64,000 nucleotides of DNA from Faecalibacterium prausnitzii (GCF_003287495.1 NZ_PRLE01000001.1:186001-250000), one strand, 5' to 3'. Shown: positions 22,190 through 29,789, counted from the first letter of the stretch. The notes: generated by a model from the sequence alone, not told the origin. Made by a program: numbers and translations.

Positions 22190-22218
22190 TTAATAATCTC
22201 CTTTCTTATATTTTTATT

Positions 22219-22234
22219 TTACCATAAACGGTAA
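22219..22234. promoter_or_regulatory. Operator palindrome of the lysis-lysogeny switch
   Basis: TTACCATAAACGGTAA has five-base inverted arms. Half sites GGTAA recur at 22263 and 22303, next to the two divergent promoters. It is the likely binding site of the repressor and/or the Cro-like protein. Confidence 0.65.
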
Positions 22235-22245
22235 TTTATATTTTG

Positions 22246-22274
22246 ATTTTACATCCACATTTGGTAAAAGTCAA
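22246..22274 (-). promoter_or_regulatory. Leftward early promoter
   Basis: TTGACT (22274-22269), 17 bases, TAAAAT (22251-22246) on the minus strand. The start of transcription lies beside the 22219-22234 palindrome, so a repressor bound there would block it. Confidence 0.8.
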
Positions 22275-22314
22275 CCCCGTATTGAATATTTTTATACAAT
22301 TCGGTAATTTATTA

Positions 22315-22343
22315 TTGACTCTGGATTTTTTCTCCTTTATAAT
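22315..22343 (+). promoter_or_regulatory. Rightward repressor promoter
   Basis: TTGACT (22315-22320), a spacer of exactly 17 bases, TATAAT (22338-22343). It drives the repressor, whose ATG is 33 bases downstream. Confidence 0.85.
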
Positions 22344-22375
22344 GAAACCAACACTTGAGAAAGGAGTATCTTACC

Positions 22376-22738
22376 ATGTGGCTTGATAATCTCAACAGGT
22401 TAAAAAAAAGCAGTGGTATGACAATTGAGCAGTTATCCATTGCATCTGGCGTTCCAAAAGGCACTTTAAATAAGCTTTTTGCAGGCCAAACAAAAGACCC
22501 TCAGTTGTCCACTGTCTCCGCTCTCGTTCATTGTATGGGCTATACACTTGATGATTTATCTGATACTACCGTAAGCGGTAAAACTCACCTTACCCCTCAG
22601 CAGTCTGCCCTCCTCTCCTCGTTCGATCAGCTCAATGATGAGGGTCAGGGCAAAGCAGTGGAGTATGTAGAAGACCTTGTTGCAACCGGACGCTATAAAA
22701 AATCTTGTGAGCCTGGCCTGGGCCAGAAAGAAGCATAA
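22376..22738 (+). CDS. Phage repressor, C1-like HTH, without peptidase domain
   Basis: The product is 120 aa from the ATG with AAAGGAG upstream; a TTG at 22355 would put the start on top of that site. LDNLNRLKKSSGMTIEQLSIASGVPKGTLNKLFAG is an HTH_3/XRE domain, followed by the usual helix (PQLSTVSALVHCMGYTLDDL). The C terminus is a short helical region (QQSALLSSFDQLNDEGQGKAVEY) often seen in repressors, but there is no S24/LexA protease domain. Induction therefore probably needs another factor. The base composition is more AT-rich than in the structural genes. Confidence 0.82.
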   Translation: MWLDNLNRLKKSSGMTIEQLSIASGVPKGTLNKLFAGQTKDPQLSTVSALVHCMGYTLDDLSDTTVSGKTHLTPQQSALLSSFDQLNDEGQGKAVEYVEDLVATGRYKKSCEPGLGQKEA

Positions 22739-22742
22739 AAAA

Positions 22743-22771
22743 TAACCGCTCTAGTACATCCAAAGCGGTTA
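22743..22771 (+). terminator. Hairpin between repressor and membrane protein genes
   Basis: TAACCGCT pairs with AGCGGTTA around a 13-base loop. Only a mixed TTGT follows, so it may be a weak terminator or an RNA processing/stability element. Confidence 0.4.
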
Positions 22772-22791
22772 AGTTGTATAAGGAGAAAACC

Positions 22792-23631
22792 ATGTCCAGT
22801 TCATCCTACCTCGGTCATGGTGCCAAATATTGGGCTGACCGATATTTTGAGTTACAAGCACAAACTCATCTCCCAGATGATTATAGTGCTATCGAATGGC
22901 GTGACAAATATTTAAATCTTGAAAAGAGTTTCTCTTTATATCAGTCTCAAATTGCTGATTTGCGCACTGAAGTAGCTAACCTGCGTGAAAAGAGTTTTTT
23001 AAAAGCTGAGCCTGACTTGTATAAAGGACATACCGCAGAGTACTGGTTTTCAGAAACCCAGAAAATTTATAAATTTTATAATCAAATTCTTAATGAGCTT
23101 GAACAGAAAAACGGCAAGTATGATGATCTTCTAGACCAGCTTAACAGCTTAGAGAATCAAATAGCTGCAGCAACTTACGAGGGCCATGATATTGTTTATT
23201 GGTATAACTGTGCCGAAAGAAATCGTATTGACGTCGATTCCCTACGGCCTGCTCTAAAAAGGCTTAACGATGCTTCCATTCTTGATGGTCATGATATAGA
23301 TTATTGGCACCAGCTCGCACTCACACATGCCCACGACATTTCTATTCTGAAAGAAGAAAACGATTCATTCCATAAAAGAAGCTATACTTCCCACAAAAAG
23401 AAAAATTTCAATTTTCATTTTCGCTCTATTCTAATTGTTTCTTCGCTGTTGCTTTCCTCTTTCTTCTTAGGATTATTTCTTGGTGAGGGTTATTTTGTTC
23501 CAAATTTCATTCCGAATTCTCCATATATCGAGGAGCTTAAAAAGCAGTCAAGTGAACCCATTATGTCATCCTCAAGCAATCATTGGACTGCAGACAAGGT
23601 TAAACGTATCCGCGAATCAATACCTAAATAG
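22792..23631 (+). CDS. Lysogeny-module membrane protein with four GHxxxYW repeats, unknown function
   Basis: The product is 279 aa from the ATG after AAGGAG; a TTG at 22774 is in frame but overlaps that site. Four copies of a short motif occur: GHGAKYW near residue 9, GHTAEYW near 79, GHDIVYW near 133 and GHDIDYW near 169, with helical spacers between. A basic stretch (SHKKKNFNFHF) precedes one membrane helix (ILIVSSLLLSSFFLGLFLG), so the repeats are probably cytoplasmic. The last residues WTADKVKRIRESIP match the WTAEKVKAMRESNP motif that opens the giant polyvalent protein. Its place between repressor and integrase, in AT-rich DNA, is that of prophage exclusion or defence genes. No known family was recognised. 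Confidence 0.7.
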   Translation: MSSSSYLGHGAKYWADRYFELQAQTHLPDDYSAIEWRDKYLNLEKSFSLYQSQIADLRTEVANLREKSFLKAEPDLYKGHTAEYWFSETQKIYKFYNQILNELEQKNGKYDDLLDQLNSLENQIAAATYEGHDIVYWYNCAERNRIDVDSLRPALKRLNDASILDGHDIDYWHQLALTHAHDISILKEENDSFHKRSYTSHKKKNFNFHFRSILIVSSLLLSSFFLGLFLGEGYFVPNFIPNSPYIEELKKQSSEPIMSSSSNHWTADKVKRIRESIPK

Positions 23632-23653
23632 TCTCTAAGTGTGTAAACCAAAA

Positions 23654-23681
23654 GGCTCCTGTGTATCGCTACACAAGAGCC
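23654..23681 (+). terminator. Terminator-like hairpin after the GHxxxYW gene
   Basis: GGCTCCTGTGTA pairs with TACACAAGAGCC (one mismatch) around TCGC. The following stretch is AT-rich without a clean T-run. Confidence 0.5.
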
Positions 23682-23773
23682 CCAATTCAAGATATTTATT
23701 TTAAAATTCAAGAAACACTAGCTGTGGCGTTGACTAAACCCGGGGCATTCGCGTATAATATCTATATGATACA

Positions 23774-23823
23774 GACCCCGCCGCGCCTCTCACCGAAGCG
23801 TACCATGGCGGGGTCGTTTTTTG
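23774..23823 (+). terminator. Intrinsic terminator of the rightward repressor operon
   Basis: GACCCCGCC (23774-23782) pairs with GGCGGGGTC (23807-23815), followed by GTTTTTTG. This is a strong rightward terminator between the membrane protein and the integrase unit. Confidence 0.85.
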
Positions 23824-23840
23824 TGTATGAACACAGAAAA

Positions 23841-23871
23841 CCCCGGCAGCCTGTACGATAAGCTGCCGGGG
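23841..23871 (-). terminator. Hairpin with leftward T-run
   Basis: CCCCGGCAGC pairs with GCTGCCGGGG around an 11-base loop. On the minus strand the stem is followed by TTTTCTGTG. It would block transcription coming leftward from the integrase side. Confidence 0.55.
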
Positions 23872-23916
23872 CCTCCGTGCGTAGTTGATACTTTGGTAGT
23901 CAAGGAGAAGCAAATC

Positions 23917-23973
23917 ATGGAAAACTCGCCTGCTGACACTGGTATTATACCATATCAGCTCGCCGCAGACTGA
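23917..23973 (+). CDS. 18-codon ORF upstream of the integrase
   Basis: ATG with AAGGAG nine bases upstream opens an 18-residue ORF (MENSPADTGIIPYQLAAD). Its TGA stop is joined to the AAAGGAG of the integrase (TGAAAGGAG), so translation of the two would be coupled. It could be a leader peptide setting integrase level; a coding role of its own is uncertain. Confidence 0.4.
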   Translation: MENSPADTGIIPYQLAAD

Positions 23974-23990
23974 AAGGAGCTGAAATTTTT

Positions 23991-25124
23991 ATGGCACGCA
24001 ATAAGAAAAACGCCGATGGTCGTTACCGTTACCGGGTCTATCTTGGCAAAAACGAAGACGGCAGCAAAAAATTCAAGTCGTTCTACGGCTCCACTGAGCG
24101 GGAAGCCAAGGCCGCTGCGGCTGCCTATCGTACCGCCATCGGGCAGGGCCTCGATCCAGAGCAGTCCAAGGCCACACTGGGCGATCTATACGCAAATCTC
24201 ATTGCTGTCAAAAAAGCTAAAGGCGTTAGCCAGAAAAGCCTTGACCGTTATGAAGATCAGTGCAACAACTGGGGCGAGTTGAAAGATAACCCCGCCGGGG
24301 AACTCAAGGCCGCCGACTTTCAGCGTGTTCTCAATACGCTGGCAGACTGGCATGATGGCAAGCCTCCCCTGTCTCACTATACGCTGTCCAATCTGCGCTC
24401 CAGTGCCAAGGCCGTCTATGATCTGGCCATTCCGGAAGTCGTTCTCTATAATCCGCTCATTAAGACTACAACGCCCGCAGGGGCCCCTCCAGAGCCCCGT
24501 GAGCCCATTTCAGAAGAGCAGCAGCGCTGGATTCGGGAAACGCCTCACGCTGCACAACGGGCCGCTATGCTTCTGCTTTACTCAGGTCTGCGCCGTGGGG
24601 AGGCCACCGCCCTCACCTGGGCCGACGTGGACCTCAAGGATGCTACCATCACAGTCAGCAAGGGCTATGACTTCCCGGATAAAAAATCCAAGAACCCCAA
24701 AACACCTGCGGGTGTCCGGGTGGTCAGCATCCCCAAAATTTTGGTAGACTACCTAAAGACCCAGAAAGATGGCTGCATGTATGTGCTGCACAGCTCCAAG
24801 GGTGAGCGCATGACAGAGCAGGGCTGGAAACGAATGTGGGAGAGCTACATGCGGGATCTGAACGTCAAGTACGGCTATGATGGCCAACAGAACAAGAATC
24901 GTCCCGGTGGTCTGCCCATGGCCATCGAGACATTCACCCCTCACCAGCTCCGCCACACGTTCTGCACCCTCATGTATTTTGCCGGTGTGGACGTCCTCAC
25001 TGCCCGCGACCAGATGGGCCACAAGGACATCAGCGTCACGCTGGGCATCTACACCGCCCTTGATAAAAAATTCAAGAAAAAGAAGATCAACCGCCTGGAC
25101 GCCTACCTCAAAAAGGCCACCTAA
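23991..25124 (+). CDS. int: Tyrosine recombinase integrase
   Basis: The product is 377 aa. It joins the phage attachment site to the chromosomal one by strand exchange through a phosphotyrosine. An N-terminal arm-binding domain (RYRYRVYLGKNEDGSKK with SFYGSTEREA) and a core-binding domain (TLGDLYANLIAVKK) precede the catalytic domain. That domain shows SGLRRGEATAL (Arg), HQLRHTF (His-x-x-Arg) and LGIYTALDK (Tyr nucleophile). The length is typical of Firmicute Tn916/phage-type integrases. The gene ends 189 bases from tRNA-Thr, pointing to that tRNA as attB. Repeated TTGAGCCACCT and AAGG motifs follow the stop and may be arm sites. Confidence 0.95.
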   Translation: MARNKKNADGRYRYRVYLGKNEDGSKKFKSFYGSTEREAKAAAAAYRTAIGQGLDPEQSKATLGDLYANLIAVKKAKGVSQKSLDRYEDQCNNWGELKDNPAGELKAADFQRVLNTLADWHDGKPPLSHYTLSNLRSSAKAVYDLAIPEVVLYNPLIKTTTPAGAPPEPREPISEEQQRWIRETPHAAQRAAMLLLYSGLRRGEATALTWADVDLKDATITVSKGYDFPDKKSKNPKTPAGVRVVSIPKILVDYLKTQKDGCMYVLHSSKGERMTEQGWKRMWESYMRDLNVKYGYDGQQNKNRPGGLPMAIETFTPHQLRHTFCTLMYFAGVDVLTARDQMGHKDISVTLGIYTALDKKFKKKKINRLDAYLKKAT

Positions 25125-25165
25125 AAATTTTTCAAGCTGTTCCCCAGCTTTTTTCTTTCGGCTTT

Positions 25166-25225
25166 TTGAGCCACCTGTTGAGCCACCTCTTGAAGATTTT
25201 TAAGGAAATTTAAGGGTAATTAAGG
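25166..25225. repeat. Possible integrase arm-site repeats at the right prophage end
   Basis: TTGAGCCACCT occurs at 25166-25176 and 25178-25188, a 12-base period. Then AAGG occurs at 25202, 25212 and 25222, a ten-base period with AAATT/TAATT between. Direct repeats beside the integrase and near the tRNA are where arm-type sites of attP end up after integration. The AAGG set resembles 21435-21477. Confidence 0.5.
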
Positions 25226-25263
25226 CTTAACTGTCCATTTCGCCGTCCTGTCCCTGATAAATA

Positions 25264-25306
25264 AAAATCCCCGAAAACTGGCTTCACAAACCAACTTTCA
25301 GGGATT
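25264..25306 (-). terminator. Terminator of tRNA-Thr
   Basis: AAATCCC pairs with GGGATTT, with GAAA...TTTC and CCAA/TTGG pairing inside. On the minus strand TTTTTATTT follows the stem, directly downstream of the tRNA. It may lie in phage-derived sequence if the crossover is in the tRNA. Confidence 0.65.
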
Positions 25307-25312
25307 TCTTTT

Positions 25313-25388
25313 TGGAGCTACTGATCCGATTCGAACGGACGACCTGCTCATTACGAGTGAGCTGCTCTACCGGCTGAGCCACAGTAGC
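25313..25388 (-). tRNA. tRNA-Thr(CGU), probable prophage attachment site
   Basis: The gene is 76 nt including an encoded CCA. The acceptor stem GCTACTG pairs with CAGTAGC. The anticodon stem GCTCA/TGAGC holds the loop CTCGTAA, giving anticodon CGU for ACG codons. The T-arm has GTTCGAATC. The integrase gene points at its 3' end, the classic arrangement for tRNA-integrating phages. The gene is intact, so the integrated phage end restores it. Confidence 0.95.
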
Positions 25389-25419
25389 ATCTTGAAGTGC
25401 TGCAACATGTGGTATTCTA

Positions 25420-26526
25420 TCATAAAAGCCGGGAGCTGTCAAGATTTCCGGGGGAAGTTTCTTGAAAATCCCGCTGCAGAAGCAGATTGGTCAGCTGGCA
25501 GACTGCAAAGCTGCAACCCACAAGAAGCAGCACAGCGCAATCCGGCGGAAGCCGCCGCATCAGGATGACCCGGGCAGGCAGCGTGCTGAACACTTCTGCC
25601 TCCTGTTCCGGCAAAAGCAGGGTGAAAATGGCCAGCGACAGCGGCAGATGCAGCGCCCGGGTGGTATACAGCGGCCGGAGGGTCATTTCGGGCGGGCAGA
25701 TCGTCCGCACCTGCATCAGGACAGAAAGCCCCTGTACACTCAATGCCGCACAGCAGAGGGTGCTGGCCCAATAGCCCGTGCGGGAAGCAAGATCGCACCC
25801 GGAACAGACTTCCAGAAGCATCGCGCAGGCCGTGCTCACGGCAGGCGGAAGCAGCGCTCCCGCTCCGGCAGCCAGCATCCGGAAGAAGAGCACAAAGCCG
25901 CAGAGTTTCAGGTAGGTCAGCGTGGACTGCGCCAGAATGCTATCCAGGCGCAGCCGCGGCATTTCCTGCTGTTTCGGGCGCGGCGATAGCCTTTTTTCGT
26001 TTCGGTTTGTCCTGCTCAGTCGGGAAAGCAGAGCCGCACAGAGGTAATTGGCCGTGATCTGTGCCAGAAACAGCAAAACGCCCACCTCTGTGCTGCCCAG
26101 CAGGGTCTGTCCCACCGTCAGGATGACAAAGGACGGTCCGGAACAGACGCAGGCCGGGAGAAGCCGGTCCGCTTCTTCCGGTGTCATCTGACCGGAGCGC
26201 ACCGCCTCGGCAGAAGCGTTAGCGGCAGGGGCAAAGCCGCCCAGAAATCCCACCAGCAGCACCCGGGCCGCGCAGGGAGCATCCACTCCCACCAGCCATG
26301 CCACCGGCCGAAATGGCAGGGCCAGCACATCCCCCAGAGGGCACTGGATGAGCAGTGCCGACACCACAAGAAACGGATACAGCGAGAGCAGCAGCGGACC
26401 GCTGCAGAGGGTCAATCCCTCCCGCAATGCCTGCGCGCAGGCTTCTGGTGCCGCAAACGGGAGTGCCCCGATCAGAACAGCCAGCATCAGGGATACCAGC
26501 CCGGAAAAGTTCTTGGTTTGATTCAT
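25420..26526 (-). CDS. ylbJ: YlbJ-like sporulation membrane protein (nucleoside-recognition/Gate family)
   Basis: The product is 368 aa from the ATG with GGAGGG upstream; another ATG at 26547 is in frame. It has about eight hydrophobic segments. The Gate-type core (ARVLLVGFLGGFAPAANASAEAVRSGQMTPEEADRLLPACVCSGPSFVILTVG) matches sporulation integral membrane protein YlbJ, which acts in the mother cell. It is divergent from yqfC, so two further sporulation-family genes share its promoter region. Several central helices lack charged residues, as expected. The likely host is described as non-sporing, so the gene may be a relic or have another role. Confidence 0.75.
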   Translation of the reverse strand: MNQTKNFSGLVSLMLAVLIGALPFAAPEACAQALREGLTLCSGPLLLSLYPFLVVSALLIQCPLGDVLALPFRPVAWLVGVDAPCAARVLLVGFLGGFAPAANASAEAVRSGQMTPEEADRLLPACVCSGPSFVILTVGQTLLGSTEVGVLLFLAQITANYLCAALLSRLSRTNRNEKRLSPRPKQQEMPRLRLDSILAQSTLTYLKLCGFVLFFRMLAAGAGALLPPAVSTACAMLLEVCSGCDLASRTGYWASTLCCAALSVQGLSVLMQVRTICPPEMTLRPLYTTRALHLPLSLAIFTLLLPEQEAEVFSTLPARVILMRRLPPDCAVLLLVGCSFAVCQLTNLLLQRDFQETSPGNLDSSRLL

Positions 26527-26598
26527 ACGCACACCCTCCGCTTCCATATATATGTAGCACCGGGTGCAGCTTTGCACAGCGGCAGGGAGGGAGCGGAT

Positions 26599-26898
26599 GT
26601 GGCCAGGAAGCGCAGACAGCACATCTCCCCTACCGGATGGTTCCAGCGGTTGTTCCGCCAGCCACCGGCCAATTTTTATGGCCGCACCTCCGTTTACCTC
26701 AGCGGAAGCATCTTAGAAATTGAACATTTCCGGCGCATCCGTTCTTACGACGAGGGAGAGCTCTGCCTGGAACTTGGCAAAGGGCTGCTGACCATTTACG
26801 GCAGTCAACTCAAAATTACAGCCCTTTCCACCCAGCGCATCACTCTGCGGGGTGAAATTCTCCGCACGGAATTTTCCCGGGATGCCACTTCCCGATAA
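26599..26898 (+). CDS. yqfC: YqfC sporulation-family protein
   Basis: The product is 99 aa from a GTG with GGGAGGGAG upstream; an upstream in-frame ATG lacks a ribosome site. VYLSGSILEIEHFRRIRSYDEGELCLELGKG and LTIYGSQLKITALSTQRITLRGEI match the YqfC family: a short beta-sandwich-like protein always encoded before yqfD. The N terminus is basic. In spore formers it is under the mother-cell sigma factor E. The pairing with yqfD supports the call. Confidence 0.82.
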   Translation: MARKRRQHISPTGWFQRLFRQPPANFYGRTSVYLSGSILEIEHFRRIRSYDEGELCLELGKGLLTIYGSQLKITALSTQRITLRGEILRTEFSRDATSR

Positions 26899-26922
26899 CA
26901 CCCACTGATAGGAGGCCGGGCC

Positions 26923-28086
26923 ATGGACCCTTTGCAGCTCTGGGCCGGTGTTCGCTTCGCGGCCCAAAACGGTAACACCGGTGGTTTGCTGACCGCCGCG
27001 GCACAGAATGGGCTCCATCTCTCTGCAATTACTGCCCAGCCCGGCGGGTTTTGTGCCCGGTGCGCCGCATGGCGTTACCCAGAGCTTTCCCGGCTGGCCC
27101 GCAGGTACCGGGTCCGGCTCCGCGTTCAGAAAAGGGACGGGCTGTTTTTCCGGCTGCGGCCTCTGCTGCGCCGCCGGGGGCTTTGGGCCGGGCTGTTTTT
27201 GTTTCTCCCTCTGTTGCTCTGGCTGCAAGGCGCGGTCTGGGCCACGGACTTCACCACCCTGACCCCCGGCCAGCGAGCCCGGGCAGAAGTCATCCTGCGC
27301 CAACAGGCTCTTTCCGCCGGGGAGTTCGTCTCCGAGGAAAAACTGACTGCCGGTGAATATGCCCTGCTGCAGAGCGGCGAGTTTTCGTGGGTAAGCCTGA
27401 ATTTTTCCAAAGGGCGGCTGATCGTGGAGGCCGCTGCCGCTAAGCCCGTGCCAGATATCGCATCCGGGACGCTCCATGGCATTACCGCCCGGGTGGCGGG
27501 TACTGTGCTGGAAACCAACCTCACCAGCGGCACCATGCTGGTGACTCCCGGGCAGGCCGTGGAAGCCGGACAGGGACTTATTGGAACGGCCCGCATGGAG
27601 CGGGATGGAACTTTGATCTTTCAGCCTGCGGCCGGTCGGGTGCTGGCCCAGTTTGAGTGGGAATTTTCCGAGACACTCCCCGCTACCGTGGCCGCGGACC
27701 AGCTCACCGGGAGCAAATCGCACCAGTACCAGCTCCACTTTGCCGGGAAGTCCCTTGCTCTTCCCCCATGGAGCTCCCACCAGGAAAACGCCCGCGCCAT
27801 CACCCGGCATCTCCATCCGGCATTTTGGGGGCTGGCACTCCCCTGCTCCGTGGAGGAAACGGTATTCTACCATACCCAAAACGAAACACTTTCCTACACG
27901 GGAGACCAGCTGCTCGCCTTAGCCCGGCTGCACAGCCGTCAGGTGCTATACGCTGCCTACCCGGACGAGGTTCTCCTCACCCGGAAAGAAGATTTTTCCG
28001 CAGAGGACGACCAGTTCCATTACCGGGTCTGCTACACCATAGCGGCCGACATTTGCCAGGAAAACACGAAAACGGCAGAGGACTGA
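26923..28086 (+). CDS. yqfD: YqfD sporulation-family membrane protein
   Basis: The product is 387 aa. The cytoplasmic N-terminal part contains a Cys-x-x-Cys (GFCARCAAWR) and a basic stretch (RRYRVRLRVQKRDG). A membrane helix (GLWAGLFLFLPLLLWLQG) follows, then an extracytoplasmic region with beta-rich repeats and GITARVAGTVLETNLTSGT. This matches YqfD of the SpoIVB-related group. AGGAGG precedes the ATG and the gene is 24 bases after yqfC, clearly an operon. The helix cluster of other YqfD proteins is kept, so the gene looks intact rather than decayed. Confidence 0.82.
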   Translation: MDPLQLWAGVRFAAQNGNTGGLLTAAAQNGLHLSAITAQPGGFCARCAAWRYPELSRLARRYRVRLRVQKRDGLFFRLRPLLRRRGLWAGLFLFLPLLLWLQGAVWATDFTTLTPGQRARAEVILRQQALSAGEFVSEEKLTAGEYALLQSGEFSWVSLNFSKGRLIVEAAAAKPVPDIASGTLHGITARVAGTVLETNLTSGTMLVTPGQAVEAGQGLIGTARMERDGTLIFQPAAGRVLAQFEWEFSETLPATVAADQLTGSKSHQYQLHFAGKSLALPPWSSHQENARAITRHLHPAFWGLALPCSVEETVFYHTQNETLSYTGDQLLALARLHSRQVLYAAYPDEVLLTRKEDFSAEDDQFHYRVCYTIAADICQENTKTAED

Positions 28087-28104
28087 AACTTCCTCTGCCG
28101 TTTT
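28069..28104. terminator. Bidirectional terminator between yqfD and hslO
   Basis: AAAACGGCAGAGGA pairs with TCCTCTGCCGTTTT around CTGAAACT. T-runs occur on both strands, serving the two convergent operons. The stem overlaps the yqfD stop. Confidence 0.85.
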
Positions 28105-28123
28105 CATCGATCTCATTGTTGTT

Positions 28124-29032
28124 TTAATTCTCTGCGTTCTCAGATGCAGGCGCTGCTTTCTCCACCGCCTTTTTGACCAGCTTGTTCAGGTCAAACTCAT
28201 ACTTGGTGTGGCAGAAGTGGCAGACTACCTTGCAGTGGGGATCCTCATCCCGGAGTTTTTCCAGTTCCTTGCGGCCCAGGCTGAGCAGCATCTGCTCGGT
28301 GCGCTCCCGGCTGCAATCACACTGGTACCGCACTTCCCGCTCATCCAACACGCTGGGGTTGAAACCCGCCATGGCGAGGTTCATCATGTCCTCCGGGGTC
28401 TTGCCCGCGTGGAGCATCTCAGTCACGGAGGGCATGGCGGCAATGTTCTGCTCCAGCTGGGTGATCTCGGCATCGGTGGCACCCGGCAGCAGTTGCAGCA
28501 GATAGCCGCCCGCGCAGGAGATGGACAGATCCTTATCTACCAGCACGCCCAGTGCACAGACGGTGGGCACCTGCTCACTGTAGGCGTAGTAGCTGGTGAT
28601 ATCCTCCGCGATCTCGCCCGAGACCAGCGGCACCTGGCCGACGGTGGGCTCTTTCTGCAGGCGGTTGTCCCGGATGACGGTGAGCACACCGTCCTTGCCG
28701 ACAGCCCCGCCCACATCCAGATGGCCATTGGCCTTGGCAGGCAGCTCCACCAGCGGGTGGTCGATGCAGCCCTTGACATTGCCGGTGCCATCCGTACAAG
28801 CAATGACGACGCCTGCCGGGCCGTTGCCAGAAACGCGCAGGGTGATGGTGTCCCGGTCATCCTTGAGCATGGAGCCCATCAGGCTGGCACCCGTCAGCAG
28901 GCGGCCCAGGGCAGCACTGCAGGTGGCGCTCGTGGTGTGAAGTTGTTCTGCTTTACAGACAATATCCGTCGAATCTACGCCACAAAAAACGATTCCGCCG
29001 TTTTCTGACAGGCCTCGGATCAGTTTTCCCAT
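28124..29032 (-). CDS. hslO: Hsp33 redox-regulated chaperone
   Basis: The product is 302 aa. It is a cytoplasmic holdase activated by oxidation of a four-cysteine zinc centre, here YQCDCS and VVCHFCH, both intact near residues 235-270. The N-terminal domain shows GVDSTDIVCKAEQLH, TLRVSGNGPAGVV, GHLDVGGAVGKDGVLTVIRD and LVSGEIAEDI, all typical. It is the last gene of the lon-engB-methyltransferase-hslO operon, three bases after the previous stop, which groups proteolysis and stress functions. Confidence 0.95.
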   Translation of the reverse strand: MGKLIRGLSENGGIVFCGVDSTDIVCKAEQLHTTSATCSAALGRLLTGASLMGSMLKDDRDTITLRVSGNGPAGVVIACTDGTGNVKGCIDHPLVELPAKANGHLDVGGAVGKDGVLTVIRDNRLQKEPTVGQVPLVSGEIAEDITSYYAYSEQVPTVCALGVLVDKDLSISCAGGYLLQLLPGATDAEITQLEQNIAAMPSVTEMLHAGKTPEDMMNLAMAGFNPSVLDEREVRYQCDCSRERTEQMLLSLGRKELEKLRDEDPHCKVVCHFCHTKYEFDLNKLVKKAVEKAAPASENAEN

Positions 29033-29035
29033 TTT

Positions 29036-29788
29036 TTAGTCTTCCTCCAATTGCGTATGCTGTTTGACCGCGCAGAAGAAATAGCGCTCGCTCTTCTCGG
29101 TCAGCGGGCCGAACGTTTCACCGTCGCAGACGCTCTCCAGCACAAAACCGTGCTTCTCCAGTGCCGTGCGGATGGTGTCCAGATCGTAGGTGTACTCACT
29201 GAACGCCTCATGGAAATGTTCTCCCGTCTCCCGGTAGTCGATATCCACGCTGATCTCCACCCGACGGTCGGCCGCGTTGTAGTGGTTTTTCCAGACACAG
29301 CAGGCGTCCTCCTCCTCAAAGGTGAACGTGTTCTCCCCCAGCACGTTTTTGTGCTTGTAGGGAGTGTTCATATCAAAGAGGAAGACGCCGCCTTTCTCCA
29401 TAAAGAAGCCCGCGTTGGCAATGGCCGTGTCGAGGTCCGGGATGTGATTGAACGTATCAAAGGTGGAGACCGCTCCCCGGATGGTACCGTACAGGTCCAG
29501 CTTGAGCAGGTCCTGCCGCAGGAGCAGCAGCTTGCCGGACAGACCCAGCTGTTCCGCCTTATCCCGGACAACGCAGAGCATCTCCTCGGACTGGTCAATG
29601 CCGATCATATCATACCCGGCCTGGGTCAGCATCAGGGTCAGCTCCCCCGTGCCGCAGCCAAGGTCAGCCAGAATGCCGTCCCGGATGCCGTGGGCGTTCA
29701 GCTCGTTCTGGATGTGCTCATACAGAGCGTCGTAGTCCGCCGCCCCGTTGAATTCATCGTAAAAGTATGCAAATTCGTTGTATGCCAT
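29036..29788 (-). CDS. Class I SAM-dependent methyltransferase
   Basis: The product is 250 aa from the ATG at 29788, one base past the engB stop. ILADLGCGTGELTLML is motif I for SAM binding, followed by MIGIDQSEEML (motif II), DLLKLDLYGT and STFDTFNHI. The second half (EISVDIDYRETGEHFHEAF, YDLDTIRTALEKHGF) is the substrate part of the SAM methyltransferases often annotated as YcgJ/Mtf-type. The substrate is unknown. It is co-transcribed with lon, engB and hslO. Confidence 0.85.
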   Translation of the reverse strand: MAYNEFAYFYDEFNGAADYDALYEHIQNELNAHGIRDGILADLGCGTGELTLMLTQAGYDMIGIDQSEEMLCVVRDKAEQLGLSGKLLLLRQDLLKLDLYGTIRGAVSTFDTFNHIPDLDTAIANAGFFMEKGGVFLFDMNTPYKHKNVLGENTFTFEEEDACCVWKNHYNAADRRVEISVDIDYRETGEHFHEAFSEYTYDLDTIRTALEKHGFVLESVCDGETFGPLTEKSERYFFCAVKQHTQLEED

Positions 29789-29789
29789 C

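Larger units (their letters stand above)
1..25312. mobile_element. Integrated tailed (podovirus-like) prophage, left end outside window
   Basis: A continuous block of phage genes runs from the left edge to a tyrosine integrase that abuts a tRNA-Thr gene. Structural genes, early genes and the immunity module are in the usual order. The portal is of P22 type and the capsid protein of N4gp56 type, and ejection-like proteins follow the connector genes, which suggests a short-tailed phage. The right boundary is inferred from the integrase and the tRNA 3' end. The left attachment site, lysis genes and any tailspike are not in the window. Morons and intergenic repeats are described separately. Confidence 0.93.

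Noticed and set aside
23661-23861. 66-codon plus-strand ORF after the GHxxxYW gene
   Set aside because: It lies across two terminator hairpins and lacks a ribosome site.
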